Part shown: piece after piece, positions 1 to 9,916 of the stretch | How the letters are laid out: every line of letters starts with the position of its first letter | Numbering within the stretch: position 1 is the first letter of the stretch | Assembly (NCBI RefSeq): GCF_008580665.1 | Contig: NZ_BKDJ01000013.1 | Location: 1-64,000 of the forward strand | Length of the DNA stretch: 64,000 bases | Reading direction: 5' to 3' | DNA from: Zafaria cholistanensis | Lineage (GTDB): Bacteria; Actinomycetota; Actinomycetes; Actinomycetales; Micrococcaceae | Notes under the pieces: generated by a model | The model's input: the letters and a program-made list of their open reading frames with translations, nothing else | Databases searched by the model: none | Told to the model about the DNA's origin: nothing | Position numbers and translations under genes: made by a program

Positions 1-123
1 GGTCGCCGGGTCCTGCACATCGAAGGTGCCCCCGTCGGAAGCATCGCGCCACACACCGTCAATCAACAGGCCGGCAGGGACCTTGGAAAGCAGCTCAGCT
101 TCGCGTTCGGGCGTGATAGTCAT
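1..123 (-). CDS. gabD: NAD(P)-dependent succinate-semialdehyde dehydrogenase, N-terminal 41 residues only
   Basis: This is the start of a minus-strand gene that runs off the left edge. The 41 visible residues begin MTITPEREAELLSKVPAG and continue into LLIDGVWRDASDGGTFDVQD, the usual opening of actinobacterial succinate-semialdehyde dehydrogenases. These enzymes oxidise succinate semialdehyde to succinate in GABA degradation. The ATG is preceded by a GGAGG ribosome-binding site 7 bases upstream. The catalytic Cys and Glu lie outside the window, so another aldehyde dehydrogenase subfamily cannot be excluded. Confidence 0.7.
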   Translation of the reverse strand, partial: MTITPEREAELLSKVPAGLLIDGVWRDASDGGTFDVQDPAT

Positions 124-313
124 GGTGGTACCTCCGGAAAGACGCAGGGTCGTAGGGTTCACAAAAACGTTAGGGCTCCGGCCGGAATACTGTAAATTCC
201 GCTTTGCACTATGACGCACGCCCTGCGCTATGCGAACGCACAACCCCGCGCCGCCGGGTCCCGCCGCGTTCCGGCAGGGAAACGGACCCCTGCCGGGGCC
301 CTTGTGGAGGCCC
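124..313. other. Intergenic region: gabD promoter side and rsmI 3' end
   Basis: No gene is visible here. It should carry the promoter for the minus-strand gabD start. Close to the rsmI stop there is a GC-rich inverted repeat at 271-279 and 288-296 with 9-bp arms and an 8-base loop. It could end rsmI transcription, but no T-run follows it on the minus strand. Confidence 0.35.
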
Positions 314-1156
314 TCAGCGGGCCTCGAGCACCGCCGCATAGAGCTCGCGCTTGGAGACGCGCTCCTGCTCCGCCACCGCGGCCACGGCGTCCTTCAGGCG
401 CAGCCCGCCCTCGACCAGTTCGCGCACCCGGGCCACATGGTCGGCGGCCCTGGCCGGCTCGCCTTCGGGCGCTCCGCCGACGACCACGGCGATTTCGCCG
501 CGCACCTCGCCCTCGGCCCACTGGAGCAGTTCCATGAGGGTGCCGCGGCGGACCTCCTCGTGCAGCTTCGTCAGTTCGCGGGCGACGGCGGCCGGACGGT
601 TCGGGCCGAACGCGTCGGCGAGCGCGCGCAGCATCGGCTCCACCCGGTGCGGGGCCTCGAAGAACACCATGGTGCGCTGCTCGGCAGCGAGCTCGGCCAG
701 CCGGGAGGCCCGGTCCCCGGCCTTGCGCGGCAGGAACCCCTCGAAGACGAAGCGGTCCGTGGGCAGCCCGGAAAGGGCCAGCGCGGTGAGCACCGCGGAG
801 GGCCCGGGGACCGCGGTGACGTCCACGCCGTCTGCCACGGCGGCCTGGACCAGCCGGAAGCCGGGGTCGGAGACGGCGGGCATGCCGGCGTCGCTGACCA
901 CCAGGAGGGTGTTTCCCGCGCGCACCAGGTCCAAGAGTTCGGAGATCCGGGCCACCTCGTTGTGCTCGTGGTAGCTGATTAGCCGGCCCGGGACGCGGAT
1001 CCCCAGCGCCTGGGCCAGGTGGATGAGCCTGCGGGTATCCTCGGCGGCGACGATGTCCGCCGTCGTCATCAGTTCGATCAGGCGCGGGGACGCGTCGCCG
1101 AGGTTGCCGATGGGTGTTGCAGCCAGCACGATCCGGCCCGTCTTCTGATTTTCCAC
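314..1156 (-). CDS. rsmI: 16S rRNA (cytidine(1402)-2'-O)-methyltransferase RsmI
   Basis: This enzyme 2'-O-methylates C1402 of 16S rRNA using SAM. The 280-residue product starts VENQKTGRIVLAATPIGNLG and contains the family hallmarks ATPIGNLGD, AEDTR, SDAGMPAVSDPG and the VPGPSA motif. Length matches the family. The frame stays open far upstream through a tandem repeat, but homology begins only just before this GTG, so the GTG at 1154-1156 is preferred. The gene is divergent from pmt, an arrangement also seen in mycobacteria (Rv1003/Rv1002c). A convincing Shine-Dalgarno sequence is not obvious. Confidence 0.93.
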   Translation of the reverse strand: MENQKTGRIVLAATPIGNLGDASPRLIELMTTADIVAAEDTRRLIHLAQALGIRVPGRLISYHEHNEVARISELLDLVRAGNTLLVVSDAGMPAVSDPGFRLVQAAVADGVDVTAVPGPSAVLTALALSGLPTDRFVFEGFLPRKAGDRASRLAELAAEQRTMVFFEAPHRVEPMLRALADAFGPNRPAAVARELTKLHEEVRRGTLMELLQWAEGEVRGEIAVVVGGAPEGEPARAADHVARVRELVEGGLRLKDAVAAVAEQERVSKRELYAAVLEAR

Positions 1157-1166
1157 GAGCCCCAGC

Positions 1167-1334
1167 GTACTCGGCGAGGGACCCGCATCGAGCGCCAGCG
1201 AGATGCGGGAGCCGGGGAAGCGGTACTCGGCGAGGGACCCGCATCGAGCGCCAGCGAGATGCGGGAGCCGGGGAAGCGGTACTCGGCGAGGGACCCGCAT
1301 CGAGCGCCAGCGAGATGCGGGAGCCGGGGAAGCG
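1167..1334. repeat. Three exact tandem copies of a 56-bp palindromic unit
   Basis: The units are 1167-1222, 1223-1278 and 1279-1334, and appear identical. Each contains the inverted arms CCCGCATC and GATGCGGG separated by 12 bases, so each copy can fold into a hairpin. A further GTAC begins a fourth copy before the sequence diverges. The array fills the gap between divergent rsmI and pmt and creates spurious long frames on both strands. There are no unique spacers, so it is not a CRISPR array. Confidence 0.9.
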
Positions 1335-1393
1335 GTACCCGGCGGGGGACCAGCTGCCGATGCCGCGCGGTGCCCGCCGGTAGAGTGGCGCAG

Positions 1394-3001
1394 GTGAGCG
1401 CCCCGATCCAGCCGCCGCGGACCCGCTGGGTCCGCGATCCCTCGCGCGCCTTCGACCGCGAGGCGCTGCGCACACGGCTGCTCGGCGACGGCGTGCGCTT
1501 CGGCGCGTGGGGCTGGATCGTTCCGCTGGCCGTGGCCCTGCTGGCCGGGATCCTGCGCTTTTGGAACCTTGGGCACCCGCACGCCCTGATCTTCGATGAA
1601 ACCTATTACGTCAAGGACGCCTACTCCCTCCTGCAGTCCGGCTACGAACGGCAGTGGCCCCAGGACGCCAACGATGCCTTTACGGCGGGCAGCCCCGCTC
1701 CGCTGGACGCCGCCGCCTACGTCGTGCACCCTCCGCTGGGCAAGTGGCTGATTGCGGCGGGGATGCTGGTGTTCGGGACGGACAACGGCTGGGGCTGGCG
1801 CTTCTCCCCGGCGTTCTTTGGCACGCTGTCGGTGCTGTTGCTGGCGCTGGTGGCGCAGCGGATGTTCTCCTCGGTGGTGCTCGGCGGCCTCGCCGGGATG
1901 CTGCTGGCCGTGGAGGGGCACCACCTGGTGCAGTCGCGCACCGCGCTGCTGGACGTGTTCGTAATGTTCTTCGCGCTTGCCGCGTTCTGGGCGCTGGTGG
2001 AGGACCGGTTCCACGGCCGGCGGCTGCTGGCCGACCGGCTGGCGGCGGCCGCGGCGGGCGGCACGCCCCCGGCCTCCCTGCTGCTCTACGGGCCCTGGAT
2101 CCCCTGGCGGCCGTGGCGGCTCGCGGCCGGGGTGCTGCTTGGCTGCGCGCTGGGCGTGAAGTGGTCCTCGCTGGCGTTCGTGGCCGTGTTCGGTTTGATG
2201 ACCGTCCTGTGGGACGTGCAGGCCCGGCGCGCCGCGGGGATCCGGCACTGGTTCCTGGGAGCGGTGTTCCGTGAGGGTATGCCCGCATTCCTGACCATTG
2301 TTCCGGCGGCGGCGCTGACCTACCTGGCGACATGGGCCGGATGGCTGGCCACCTCTGGGGGCTACAGCCGTGATTGGGCAGCTTCCCATCCACCGGATGG
2401 CTGGGGCTGGGCACCTGCGTGGCTGCGTTCCCTGGCCGAGTACCACCGCAGCGCCTACAGCTTCCACCAGGGGCTGCATTCGGACCACCAGTGGGAATCC
2501 AGCCCGTGGTCCTGGCTGTTTGCCGGCCGTCCGGTGCTGTTTTGGATCGAGACCACGGCGCAGGGGGAACCCGGGTGCCATGCCTCCTCCTGCTTCGCGG
2601 TCGTGACCGACCTGCCCAATCCGGTGATCTGGTGGTCTGCCGCCCTGGCGCTGCCGGTGGTGCTGCTGTTCTGGGGGGGCCGGCGCGACTGGCGTGCCGG
2701 GGCCGCCCTGTCCGGCCTGCTGGCCGGGTTCCTGCCCTGGTTCGCCTACCCGGAGCGGACCATGTTCTTCACCTACACCATCGCCTTCGGCCCGTTCATG
2801 GTGCTGGCCCTGACGTACGTTCTGGGCCTGGCGGCAGCCGGCCCGGCGCCCCCGGGCCGGCGCCGGGCCGGGCTGTTGGTGGTGGGAGCGTTCGTGGCGC
2901 TCGCCGTCCTGGTCTCCGCCTTCTTCCTGCCCGTGTGGACCGGCGGCACGCTCCCGTACGACTTCTACCGCCTGCGGATCTGGATGCCCAGCTGGGGGTA
3001 G
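1394..3001 (+). CDS. pmt: Dolichyl-phosphate-mannose-protein mannosyltransferase family (GT39, Pmt)
   Basis: A polytopic membrane enzyme that transfers mannose from polyprenyl-phosphomannose to secreted proteins on the outer face of the membrane. About 535 residues with many hydrophobic segments. The first external loop carries IFDETYYVKDAYSLL, whose acidic DE pair is the conserved catalytic feature of the family, followed by VVHPPLGKWLIA and the EGHHLVQSRTALLDV motif. It is the actinobacterial Rv1002c type and lies divergent from rsmI. The GTG at 1394 was chosen; another in-frame GTG sits at 1385 and neither has a clear ribosome-binding site. Confidence 0.9.
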   Translation: MSAPIQPPRTRWVRDPSRAFDREALRTRLLGDGVRFGAWGWIVPLAVALLAGILRFWNLGHPHALIFDETYYVKDAYSLLQSGYERQWPQDANDAFTAGSPAPLDAAAYVVHPPLGKWLIAAGMLVFGTDNGWGWRFSPAFFGTLSVLLLALVAQRMFSSVVLGGLAGMLLAVEGHHLVQSRTALLDVFVMFFALAAFWALVEDRFHGRRLLADRLAAAAAGGTPPASLLLYGPWIPWRPWRLAAGVLLGCALGVKWSSLAFVAVFGLMTVLWDVQARRAAGIRHWFLGAVFREGMPAFLTIVPAAALTYLATWAGWLATSGGYSRDWAASHPPDGWGWAPAWLRSLAEYHRSAYSFHQGLHSDHQWESSPWSWLFAGRPVLFWIETTAQGEPGCHASSCFAVVTDLPNPVIWWSAALALPVVLLFWGGRRDWRAGAALSGLLAGFLPWFAYPERTMFFTYTIAFGPFMVLALTYVLGLAAAGPAPPGRRRAGLLVVGAFVALAVLVSAFFLPVWTGGTLPYDFYRLRIWMPSWG

Positions 3002-3034
3002 TTCCGGCGGGCCGGCCCCGGCGGCGGTTCGGCC

Positions 3035-4897
3035 TTAGTGGCCCAGCCCGAAGTCGCGTGCCTCCTGGCGCAGCCGGGAACGCTCGCGCCGCCGGGCCGT
3101 CGGCCAGGTCAGGACCAGGGTGACGAGGGAAGCCACCAGCACCAGGGCAGCGACAGCGATCGCCGAGTCCACCCAGAACTGTGTGGGGTAGAGGCGGATC
3201 AGCGTGTCCTCGAGGCGGAACGTCCAGGTTCCCTCCGCGAAGAACAGGCTGTGGAATCCGGAGAAGAACGCGCGCCAGTTCAGGGTTCCCGCCACGGCCA
3301 GGACCACCATGAGGGCGACCGTGGACACCGCCCCGGCAAACAGGGCCCGGCGGATGCCCCCGGCGTACCGCCGGGACAGGTACAGCGCGATGGCCACGGA
3401 GGCGGCCAGCAGGACAAGCCCGGCGGCGAAGGTCACCGCCACCACCGCCTTGACGTCCGCCATGTGCGCGACCTCGGTGTTCAGGAACAGCGGATTCCCG
3501 CCGGGATCCGTCAGGTTGCCCAGGTACTCGGGGCCGGCCGCGTTGTTCAGGTAGTCCACGCCGTAGGAGCCGTATGTGAGGCGCTCCCCGGCCGAGAAAC
3601 CGTAGGCGTCGGCCGGGAAGCCCGGACGGTTGTACTCCAGCCACAGGAACCAGGGGCTGGCGACCAGCTTGATGGCGCCGATCAGCACCAGGAAGGGGTA
3701 GGCGATCGCCAGGACCGTTTGCAGGATGCGCGCCAGCAGCGGCTTGGCCGCCAGGGCCGCCTCGCGTGCCTCGCTGCGCCGTTGGGCATCGGCCCCCGGC
3801 TCAGAGGAGGACCCGGGGAACCCGAAGCCGGACCGTTTGGCCGACCTGGCGGCCTCCGCGGGGTCCGGGGTGGAGGCGGCCACCGGCGGAGGCGTGGGCG
3901 TGGGCGGGAGCACGGCGGTGCCGGCGGGTTCCGCCGCCACGACCGGCAGGGCGGAGGTCCCGGTGGTGGGCTCACCGGGAGCGTTGGCGGGGACCGGGCC
4001 GCCAGCCGCCATCCCTTGGGCTTCCTGCGGCGCCGCCTTCCCGGCGTCCGGTTCCGGCTGTCCGGCCGAACGCCGGGCGGAGCGCCGGCCGGAAGGCCCG
4101 GCGGAGGCCGGCTGGGCCGTACCGTCCGGTCCGAAAGGTCCGCCCGGCGTGGCTGAGGCCGGTGCCGAGGGTGCAGGTGCGGAGAGTGCAGGTGCTTCCG
4201 GGGCAGTCCGGCCCGGGGAGGATGCGTCCGCCGGTGAGCCTTTCGCGGCGGCAGGTCCCGCGGCTTCAGGTCCCGCGGCTTCAGGTGCGACGCTGGCGGG
4301 TTCGACGGCGGCGGGTCCCACGACTGCGGGTTCGGCGGCGGCAGGCTTCCCGGCTCCCTCCCCGGCGGCGGGCTCCTCCGCAGCGGCGGCCGATGCTCCG
4401 GGCTGGCCGAAGAAGCCGGGGGCAGGCGTGCGCGCTCCCGGCTGCCGGGTCCGGTTGGCCAGGCGCGCCTTGGCGGCCCGCTCCAACTGCTCGGCCTGCC
4501 CGGCCAGTTCCGCCATCCGGGCCCGCTTGGCCTGCACCTCGACGGGGAGGGAATCCTCCGCGGCCTCCACGCCGGCCAGCCACGCCGGGGCCGAACGCCG
4601 GGCCTGCGCGGATACCGGAACCTCGGCGGACGCAGCGGCCTCCGCTGGCCCAGCGGCCTCTACAGGCACCGCGGCCCCCGCGGACATCGCCTGGGGCCCA
4701 CCGGCATCCGCGGCAGGTGCCTCCCCGGCCGCGGACGCCGCAGGCTCCGGGGACCCTGCACCGCCGGTCTCCGCAAGGGCCTCCGCCGCCGGGGCAGCAG
4801 TGGCGGCCCGGCGGTCCCCTTCGGCACCGGCGGCGTCCTTGCGCACCGCAGGTTCCGCGTGGCCGGGCTGCGGCGTGGTCTTGTCCTTCTCCGTCAT
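3035..4897 (-). CDS. TIGR01906-type integral membrane protein with a long disordered N-terminal extension
   Basis: The last 234 residues (from about residue 387) form the conserved TIGR01906/DUF1461 membrane domain: a first helix near LAIAYPFLVLIGAIKL, an external loop with NTEVAHMADVK, two further helices, the signature FHSLFFAEGTWTF, and a last helix before an Arg-rich cytosolic tail. The preceding 386 residues are almost entirely Ala, Pro, Gly, Glu and Ser and should be unstructured. Function is unknown. The ATG is supported by GGAGAAG 8 bases upstream. It converges on pmt and is followed on the same strand side by the SpoIIM-like gene. Confidence 0.75.
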   Translation of the reverse strand: MTEKDKTTPQPGHAEPAVRKDAAGAEGDRRAATAAPAAEALAETGGAGSPEPAASAAGEAPAADAGGPQAMSAGAAVPVEAAGPAEAAASAEVPVSAQARRSAPAWLAGVEAAEDSLPVEVQAKRARMAELAGQAEQLERAAKARLANRTRQPGARTPAPGFFGQPGASAAAAEEPAAGEGAGKPAAAEPAVVGPAAVEPASVAPEAAGPEAAGPAAAKGSPADASSPGRTAPEAPALSAPAPSAPASATPGGPFGPDGTAQPASAGPSGRRSARRSAGQPEPDAGKAAPQEAQGMAAGGPVPANAPGEPTTGTSALPVVAAEPAGTAVLPPTPTPPPVAASTPDPAEAARSAKRSGFGFPGSSSEPGADAQRRSEAREAALAAKPLLARILQTVLAIAYPFLVLIGAIKLVASPWFLWLEYNRPGFPADAYGFSAGERLTYGSYGVDYLNNAAGPEYLGNLTDPGGNPLFLNTEVAHMADVKAVVAVTFAAGLVLLAASVAIALYLSRRYAGGIRRALFAGAVSTVALMVVLAVAGTLNWRAFFSGFHSLFFAEGTWTFRLEDTLIRLYPTQFWVDSAIAVAALVLVASLVTLVLTWPTARRRERSRLRQEARDFGLGH

Positions 4898-5048
4898 GCG
4901 GCGCTTCTCCTCTTTCCCCGGAACCGGATCTTCCCGGCGCCCAAGTCGTCTTCCTGGATCCTCGGTCCTCTAGGGACCCCATCTTCCCGGGCCCCTGTTT
5001 CCGGGCCCCCTGTTCCCCGTGCCCCTGCACCCGTGCGTTCCCCGGGCA

Positions 5049-6041
5049 TCATGCGGCCGGGACGCTTGCCCCGGCGTCGTACTTCCCCAGGTCCCCCGTG
5101 GCGCCGGCCGCGGCCGCGCGCCGGCCCAGGACCAGCGTGTAGGTCCAGTAGCCGGCCAGCACGGCCAGCCCGATCCCCAGGCGCGCCCAGTGCGGCAGCG
5201 GACTGGGCGTCACGAACGCCTCCACCACCCCGGAGACCAGCAGGACCAGCACCAGCCCCAGCGCCACGGTAATCAGCGCCCGGCCTTCGGCGGCCAGGGC
5301 CGCAGTGCGGGTCCTGTTCCCGGGCGCCACCCAGGCCCAAAAGATCCGCAGCCCCGCGGCCGCCGCGATGAAGACAGCGGTCAGCTCCATGAAGCCGTGC
5401 GGCAGGATGTACAGGAAAAAAGTGTCCAATTCCCCGTAGGCGGCCATGACGCCCCCGGCCATCCCCACCCCCACCGCGTTCTGGTAGAGCACGAAGGGAA
5501 CATACAGCCCCGTCACCCCGAACGCGACACACAACGCCGCGATCAGGGCATTATTGGTCCAGACCGCCCCGGCGAAGGACGCGGCCGGATTCTCCGAGTA
5601 GTAGTCGACGAATTCGTGGTCCACGTAGGCCCTGAGCATCTCGTCGGAGCCCATGGCCTTGATGACCTCGGGCGAGGACGCCGTCCACAGGCCAAAGGCC
5701 ACCGCCACGGCGCAGAACGCGGTTCCGGTAATCAGGGTGAGCCACCGGACCCGGTAGAAGGCCGCCGGCAGGGCGGCGGTGAAGAACACCGCCATGTCCT
5801 CCAGGAAGTTCCCGCGCGCGCCGGTGAACCGGGTGCGCGCCCGGGACACGCGGGCGGAGAGGTCCGCCGAGACCAGCGTGTCAGGTTCGATCGAGCGGAC
5901 CATCGACAGGTGCGTGGAAACCTTCTCGTACAGGGACAGGAACTCGTCCGTTTCGGCCCCGCTGAGGCGGCGCCGGCGCGCGAGGTCGTCAAGCCTGCGC
6001 CAGTCGTCCTGGTGTACGGCAACAAACGCATCGAGGTCCAC
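5049..6041 (-). CDS. Stage II sporulation protein M-like membrane protein (DUF95)
   Basis: A 330-residue polytopic membrane protein. It opens with the family pattern VDLDAFVAVHQDDWRRLDDL, then a helical region with SLYEKVSTHLSMVR and about six membrane segments in the second half. The LPHGFMELTAVFIAAAAGL stretch is typical of SpoIIM. The GTG at 6039-6041 directly follows a G-rich ribosome-binding site and removes 37 unconserved residues. In non-sporulating actinobacteria this family sits beside RDD proteins, as here, where the RDD gene is divergent. No sporulation role is implied; its function is unknown. Confidence 0.82.
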   Translation of the reverse strand: MDLDAFVAVHQDDWRRLDDLARRRRLSGAETDEFLSLYEKVSTHLSMVRSIEPDTLVSADLSARVSRARTRFTGARGNFLEDMAVFFTAALPAAFYRVRWLTLITGTAFCAVAVAFGLWTASSPEVIKAMGSDEMLRAYVDHEFVDYYSENPAASFAGAVWTNNALIAALCVAFGVTGLYVPFVLYQNAVGVGMAGGVMAAYGELDTFFLYILPHGFMELTAVFIAAAAGLRIFWAWVAPGNRTRTAALAAEGRALITVALGLVLVLLVSGVVEAFVTPSPLPHWARLGIGLAVLAGYWTYTLVLGRRAAAAGATGDLGKYDAGASVPAA

Positions 6042-6245
6042 GCCCCCCAGCGTAGCGGGCAGGGGGCCCGCTACGGGCGAGGCGGGACGCGGGAGCGCGG
6101 CGGCGCATTCGGCGCACCCGGGCCTCCCGGCCTCCGGAAAGGGCCGTCCCACCGCCCCGGCGCCGTTCCGGATGCTCCCGCCTGCCCGGTGCGGCTAGAT
6201 TGGGACCAAGGGCCCGCCCGGTGGCCCAGGGTGGAAGGGGGATCG

Positions 6246-7049
6246 GTGAGCACCGTGATCACCGGCGAGGCCGTGGAGCTGGAACTGAGCGAGGCCAGCT
6301 TCGTGCCGCGCGCTGCCGGCTGCCTCATCGACTATGCCGGGTACGCCCTCGGCCTCGTGGCCACGCTGGTTTTGCTGTCGGAAACGACCGCGCTGCTCGA
6401 CGCCGCGGCCGGCCGCGCCTGGGGCATCGGCCTGACGGTGTTCTGGTTCGTCGTCGTGCCGGTCGCCGTGGAGACGCTCAGCCGCGGCAAGTCGCTGGGG
6501 CGGCTGGCGCTGGGCCTGCGGATCGTGCGCGACGACGGCGGATCCATCCGCTTCCGGCATGCCTTCATCCGGGCAATGCTGGCCCTGCTGGAGATCCTTG
6601 CCCTGATGGGTTCGCTGGCGCTCATGGTCTCCTTCGCCAACCGGCGCGGGAAGCGGCTGGGCGACCTGCTGGCCGGCACCTACTCGATGCGCGAGCGCCG
6701 GAAGAAGTTCACGCCCGCGCTGCCCGCGGTGCCCGCGCCGCTGCGGCCGTGGGTGGAGCTGGCGGACCTGGGCCGGGTCCCCGATGCCCTGGCCGCGAAG
6801 GTGGCGCGGTTCGGCCGCCAGGCCACTGCCATGGCACCGGCCTCACGCCGGCAGGTGGCCGCCGGCCTGGCCGCCGAGCTGCAGCGCCACGTGGCGCCCG
6901 CTCCCCCGCCGGGTACGGAAGCCGAGGACTTCCTGGTCGCCGTCATGGCCGAGCGCCGCAACAGGGACTACCGGCGCCTGCTGGCCGTCAAGGAACGCCA
7001 GCGGGCGGTTGGTGCGCGGCTGCACCGCCTGCCGTTCGCGGACCGCTGA
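6246..7049 (+). CDS. RDD family membrane protein
   Basis: A 267-residue protein. Residues 1-155 form the RDD domain: PRAAGCLIDYAGYALGL gives the conserved Arg and Asp in the first helix, then a second helix, the motif SRGKSLGRLALGLRIVRDDG, and a later helix ending in NRRGKRLGDLLAGT. The C-terminal 110 residues are hydrophilic and helical, typical of the actinobacterial version. The GTG has a GAAGGGGG ribosome-binding site. Some RDD proteins act in ion or compatible-solute transport, but its role here is unknown. It is divergent from the SpoIIM-like gene, a pairing common in actinobacteria. Confidence 0.85.
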   Translation: MSTVITGEAVELELSEASFVPRAAGCLIDYAGYALGLVATLVLLSETTALLDAAAGRAWGIGLTVFWFVVVPVAVETLSRGKSLGRLALGLRIVRDDGGSIRFRHAFIRAMLALLEILALMGSLALMVSFANRRGKRLGDLLAGTYSMRERRKKFTPALPAVPAPLRPWVELADLGRVPDALAAKVARFGRQATAMAPASRRQVAAGLAAELQRHVAPAPPPGTEAEDFLVAVMAERRNRDYRRLLAVKERQRAVGARLHRLPFADR

Positions 7050-7104
7050 TCCGGCCGCCCCGCTGCTCCGCCGTCCGCCGCCCCCTGGGCGTTCCCACGG
7101 AAAA

Positions 7105-7145
7105 GGCCGGGTTCGGGCACCCGTGGAGGGTGCCCGAACCCGGCC
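7105..7145 (-). terminator. Rho-independent terminator of ahcY
   Basis: Perfect 18-bp inverted arms (7105-7122 and 7128-7145) with a 5-base loop. Read on the minus strand, the hairpin lies 14 bases after the ahcY stop and is followed by TTTT. It may also stop transcription arriving from the RDD gene. Confidence 0.85.
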
Positions 7146-7158
7146 CTTGGCCGGTGCG

Positions 7159-8646
<1,488 letters not shown>

Positions 8647-8653
8647 GCGGGAA

Positions 8654-8848
8654 CTACTCCTGGGTGTCGCTGGGGGCGTCGCCGGAGGGGCGAAGCAGTA
8701 CGGGGATGCCGTTGACGATGCCGTAGGTGCAGGGCACGCCGTGTGGCCCGTCGACGGTGGAGACCAGCTGGTCCCCGTGCTGGACGAGCGTGGATCCGGT
8801 CACCGGGCAGCGCAGAACAGCCAGGAGCTGCGCGGATATGTTGGCCAT
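8654..8848 (-). CDS. Trm112 family protein
   Basis: A 64-residue protein of the Trm112 fold. The motif [14 protein letters not shown] and the ending [11 protein letters not shown] are characteristic. In eukaryotes and archaea Trm112 activates methyltransferases, and bacterial homologues are thought to do likewise. Only one Cys of a zinc-finger pair remains (RCPVTG), as in many bacterial forms. Its position just upstream of ahcY fits a methylation-related context. Start is ATG. Confidence 0.82.
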   Translation of the reverse strand: MANISAQLLAVLRCPVTGSTLVQHGDQLVSTVDGPHGVPCTYGIVNGIPVLLRPSGDAPSDTQE

Positions 8849-8865
8849 GCCCCCAGTTTATGGGC

Positions 8866-9255
8866 TCAGCACTGGTCCCGCAGAATGCGCAGGTGCTTGC
8901 GGGTCAGTTCTCCCCCGGGCGGCGGTTCCAGCGGGTCCGGCGGGGTGCGCGGCCCGGACGGGTCCTCGGCCGGGGCGGCCTCGCGGACAGGGTCCGGCTG
9001 GCGCAGCGCATCGGCCAGCGCGTAGATGTCCTCCGGGTCCAGCGGGGCCTCGCCGGGCAGTTCCAGGCGCAGGACGTTCCATCCCAGCGGCACGGTCAGG
9101 CGTCCGGCGTGGAGGGCGCACAGGTCGTAGCAGTGCGGTTCGGCATATGTTGCCAGCGGCCCGAGCACCGCCGTGGAATCGGCGTAGACATAGGTCAACG
9201 TCGCCACGGCCGGCTGCCGGCAGGCGGAGCGTGAACAGAGTCTGAGGGATCCCAC
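8866..9255 (-). CDS. DUF3499 family protein
   Basis: A 129-residue protein of unknown function found only in actinobacteria. The N-terminal half carries the conserved pattern LCSRSACRQPAVATLTYVYA followed by EPHCYDLCALHAGRLTVPLGW. The Cys and His residues (CSRSAC, HCYDLC, H) look like a zinc-ribbon site. The C-terminal third is Pro-rich. GTG start at 9253-9255. It leads a minus-strand run DUF3499 - Trm112 - ahcY and is divergent from the metallopeptidase-family gene, an arrangement common in Micrococcaceae. Confidence 0.8.
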   Translation of the reverse strand: MGSLRLCSRSACRQPAVATLTYVYADSTAVLGPLATYAEPHCYDLCALHAGRLTVPLGWNVLRLELPGEAPLDPEDIYALADALRQPDPVREAAPAEDPSGPRTPPDPLEPPPGGELTRKHLRILRDQC

Positions 9256-9368
9256 GAGGCACTAGCGTACCCGCCCCCGGGGCCGTTGCGTGGCAGGCGC
9301 GGCCGAACCGGCCCGGTCCACGGCACCGCCCGTTCCCGCACCGGCGCGGAGGGAGCTAGGCTCGAAGC

Positions 9369-9878
9369 ATGTCACACCACCTGTTCATCGACCTCGACCC
9401 CACGTCCCCGGACGGGACGCAGGGCGAGGGCCGGGTGCGTTCCTTCGCGGAGCGGCGGCGCAACCGCCATGGGCGCGGGCTGCGCGGACCGCTGATGCTG
9501 CCCCAACTGCCGGGGTCCCGGACCCGGTACGAGCGCTTCGAGGACCTGGTGCTGGAATCGGCCGAACGCCTTGAGGACCTGTGGGGGGAGAAAATCTCCC
9601 GGATCGAGTTCATGGTGGAGCTGGTGCCGGGCAAGAAGGCGCTGGAGCGGGCCGCGGCGGCCGGGCAGCGCGTCCCGCTGGGCCGGGCCGTGACCGCGTC
9701 CCCGCGCAGGGCCGCCAGCATCACGGTATACCGGCGTCCCGTCGAGGAGCTGGCCGGGAACCCGGTGGACCTGCCCGAGGTGGTGCACGACGTCGTCGTG
9801 GAACTGGCAGCCGAACTGCTCGCCATGGCCCCGGAGGACGTGGATCCAGACTACGGGCGCGGGCACCGGGACCACTAG
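9369..9878 (+). CDS. Metallopeptidase-family protein (PF06262-like) with a lost HExxH site
   Basis: 169 residues. The central region (RYERFEDLVLESAERL to ASITVYRRPVEELA) matches the small zincin family PF06262. In family members the stretch that follows is normally DVVVHEVGHHFG with an HExxH zinc site. Here the equivalent stretch reads HDVVVELAAELLAM, so both zinc histidines are replaced. The fold is probably retained but peptidase activity is doubtful. The N-terminal 55 residues are basic and probably flexible. Divergent from DUF3499 and convergent with DUF5719. Confidence 0.72.
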   Translation: MSHHLFIDLDPTSPDGTQGEGRVRSFAERRRNRHGRGLRGPLMLPQLPGSRTRYERFEDLVLESAERLEDLWGEKISRIEFMVELVPGKKALERAAAAGQRVPLGRAVTASPRRAASITVYRRPVEELAGNPVDLPEVVHDVVVELAAELLAMAPEDVDPDYGRGHRDH

Positions 9879-9916
9879 CGCCGGACCACCAGCCCTGGAC
9901 CACCTTCCCCGGCGGC

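Noticed and set aside
1167-1334. CRISPR-like array
   Set aside because: The 56-bp units are directly tandem with no spacers, and no cas genes are present.
314-2581. A 755-residue minus-strand open frame covering rsmI and much of pmt
   Set aside because: Only the last 280 residues have RsmI homology. The rest is the antisense of pmt plus the 56-bp repeat, kept open by high GC content.
5049-6041. Evidence of sporulation
   Set aside because: SpoIIM-like proteins are widespread in non-sporulating actinobacteria, and no other sporulation gene is present.
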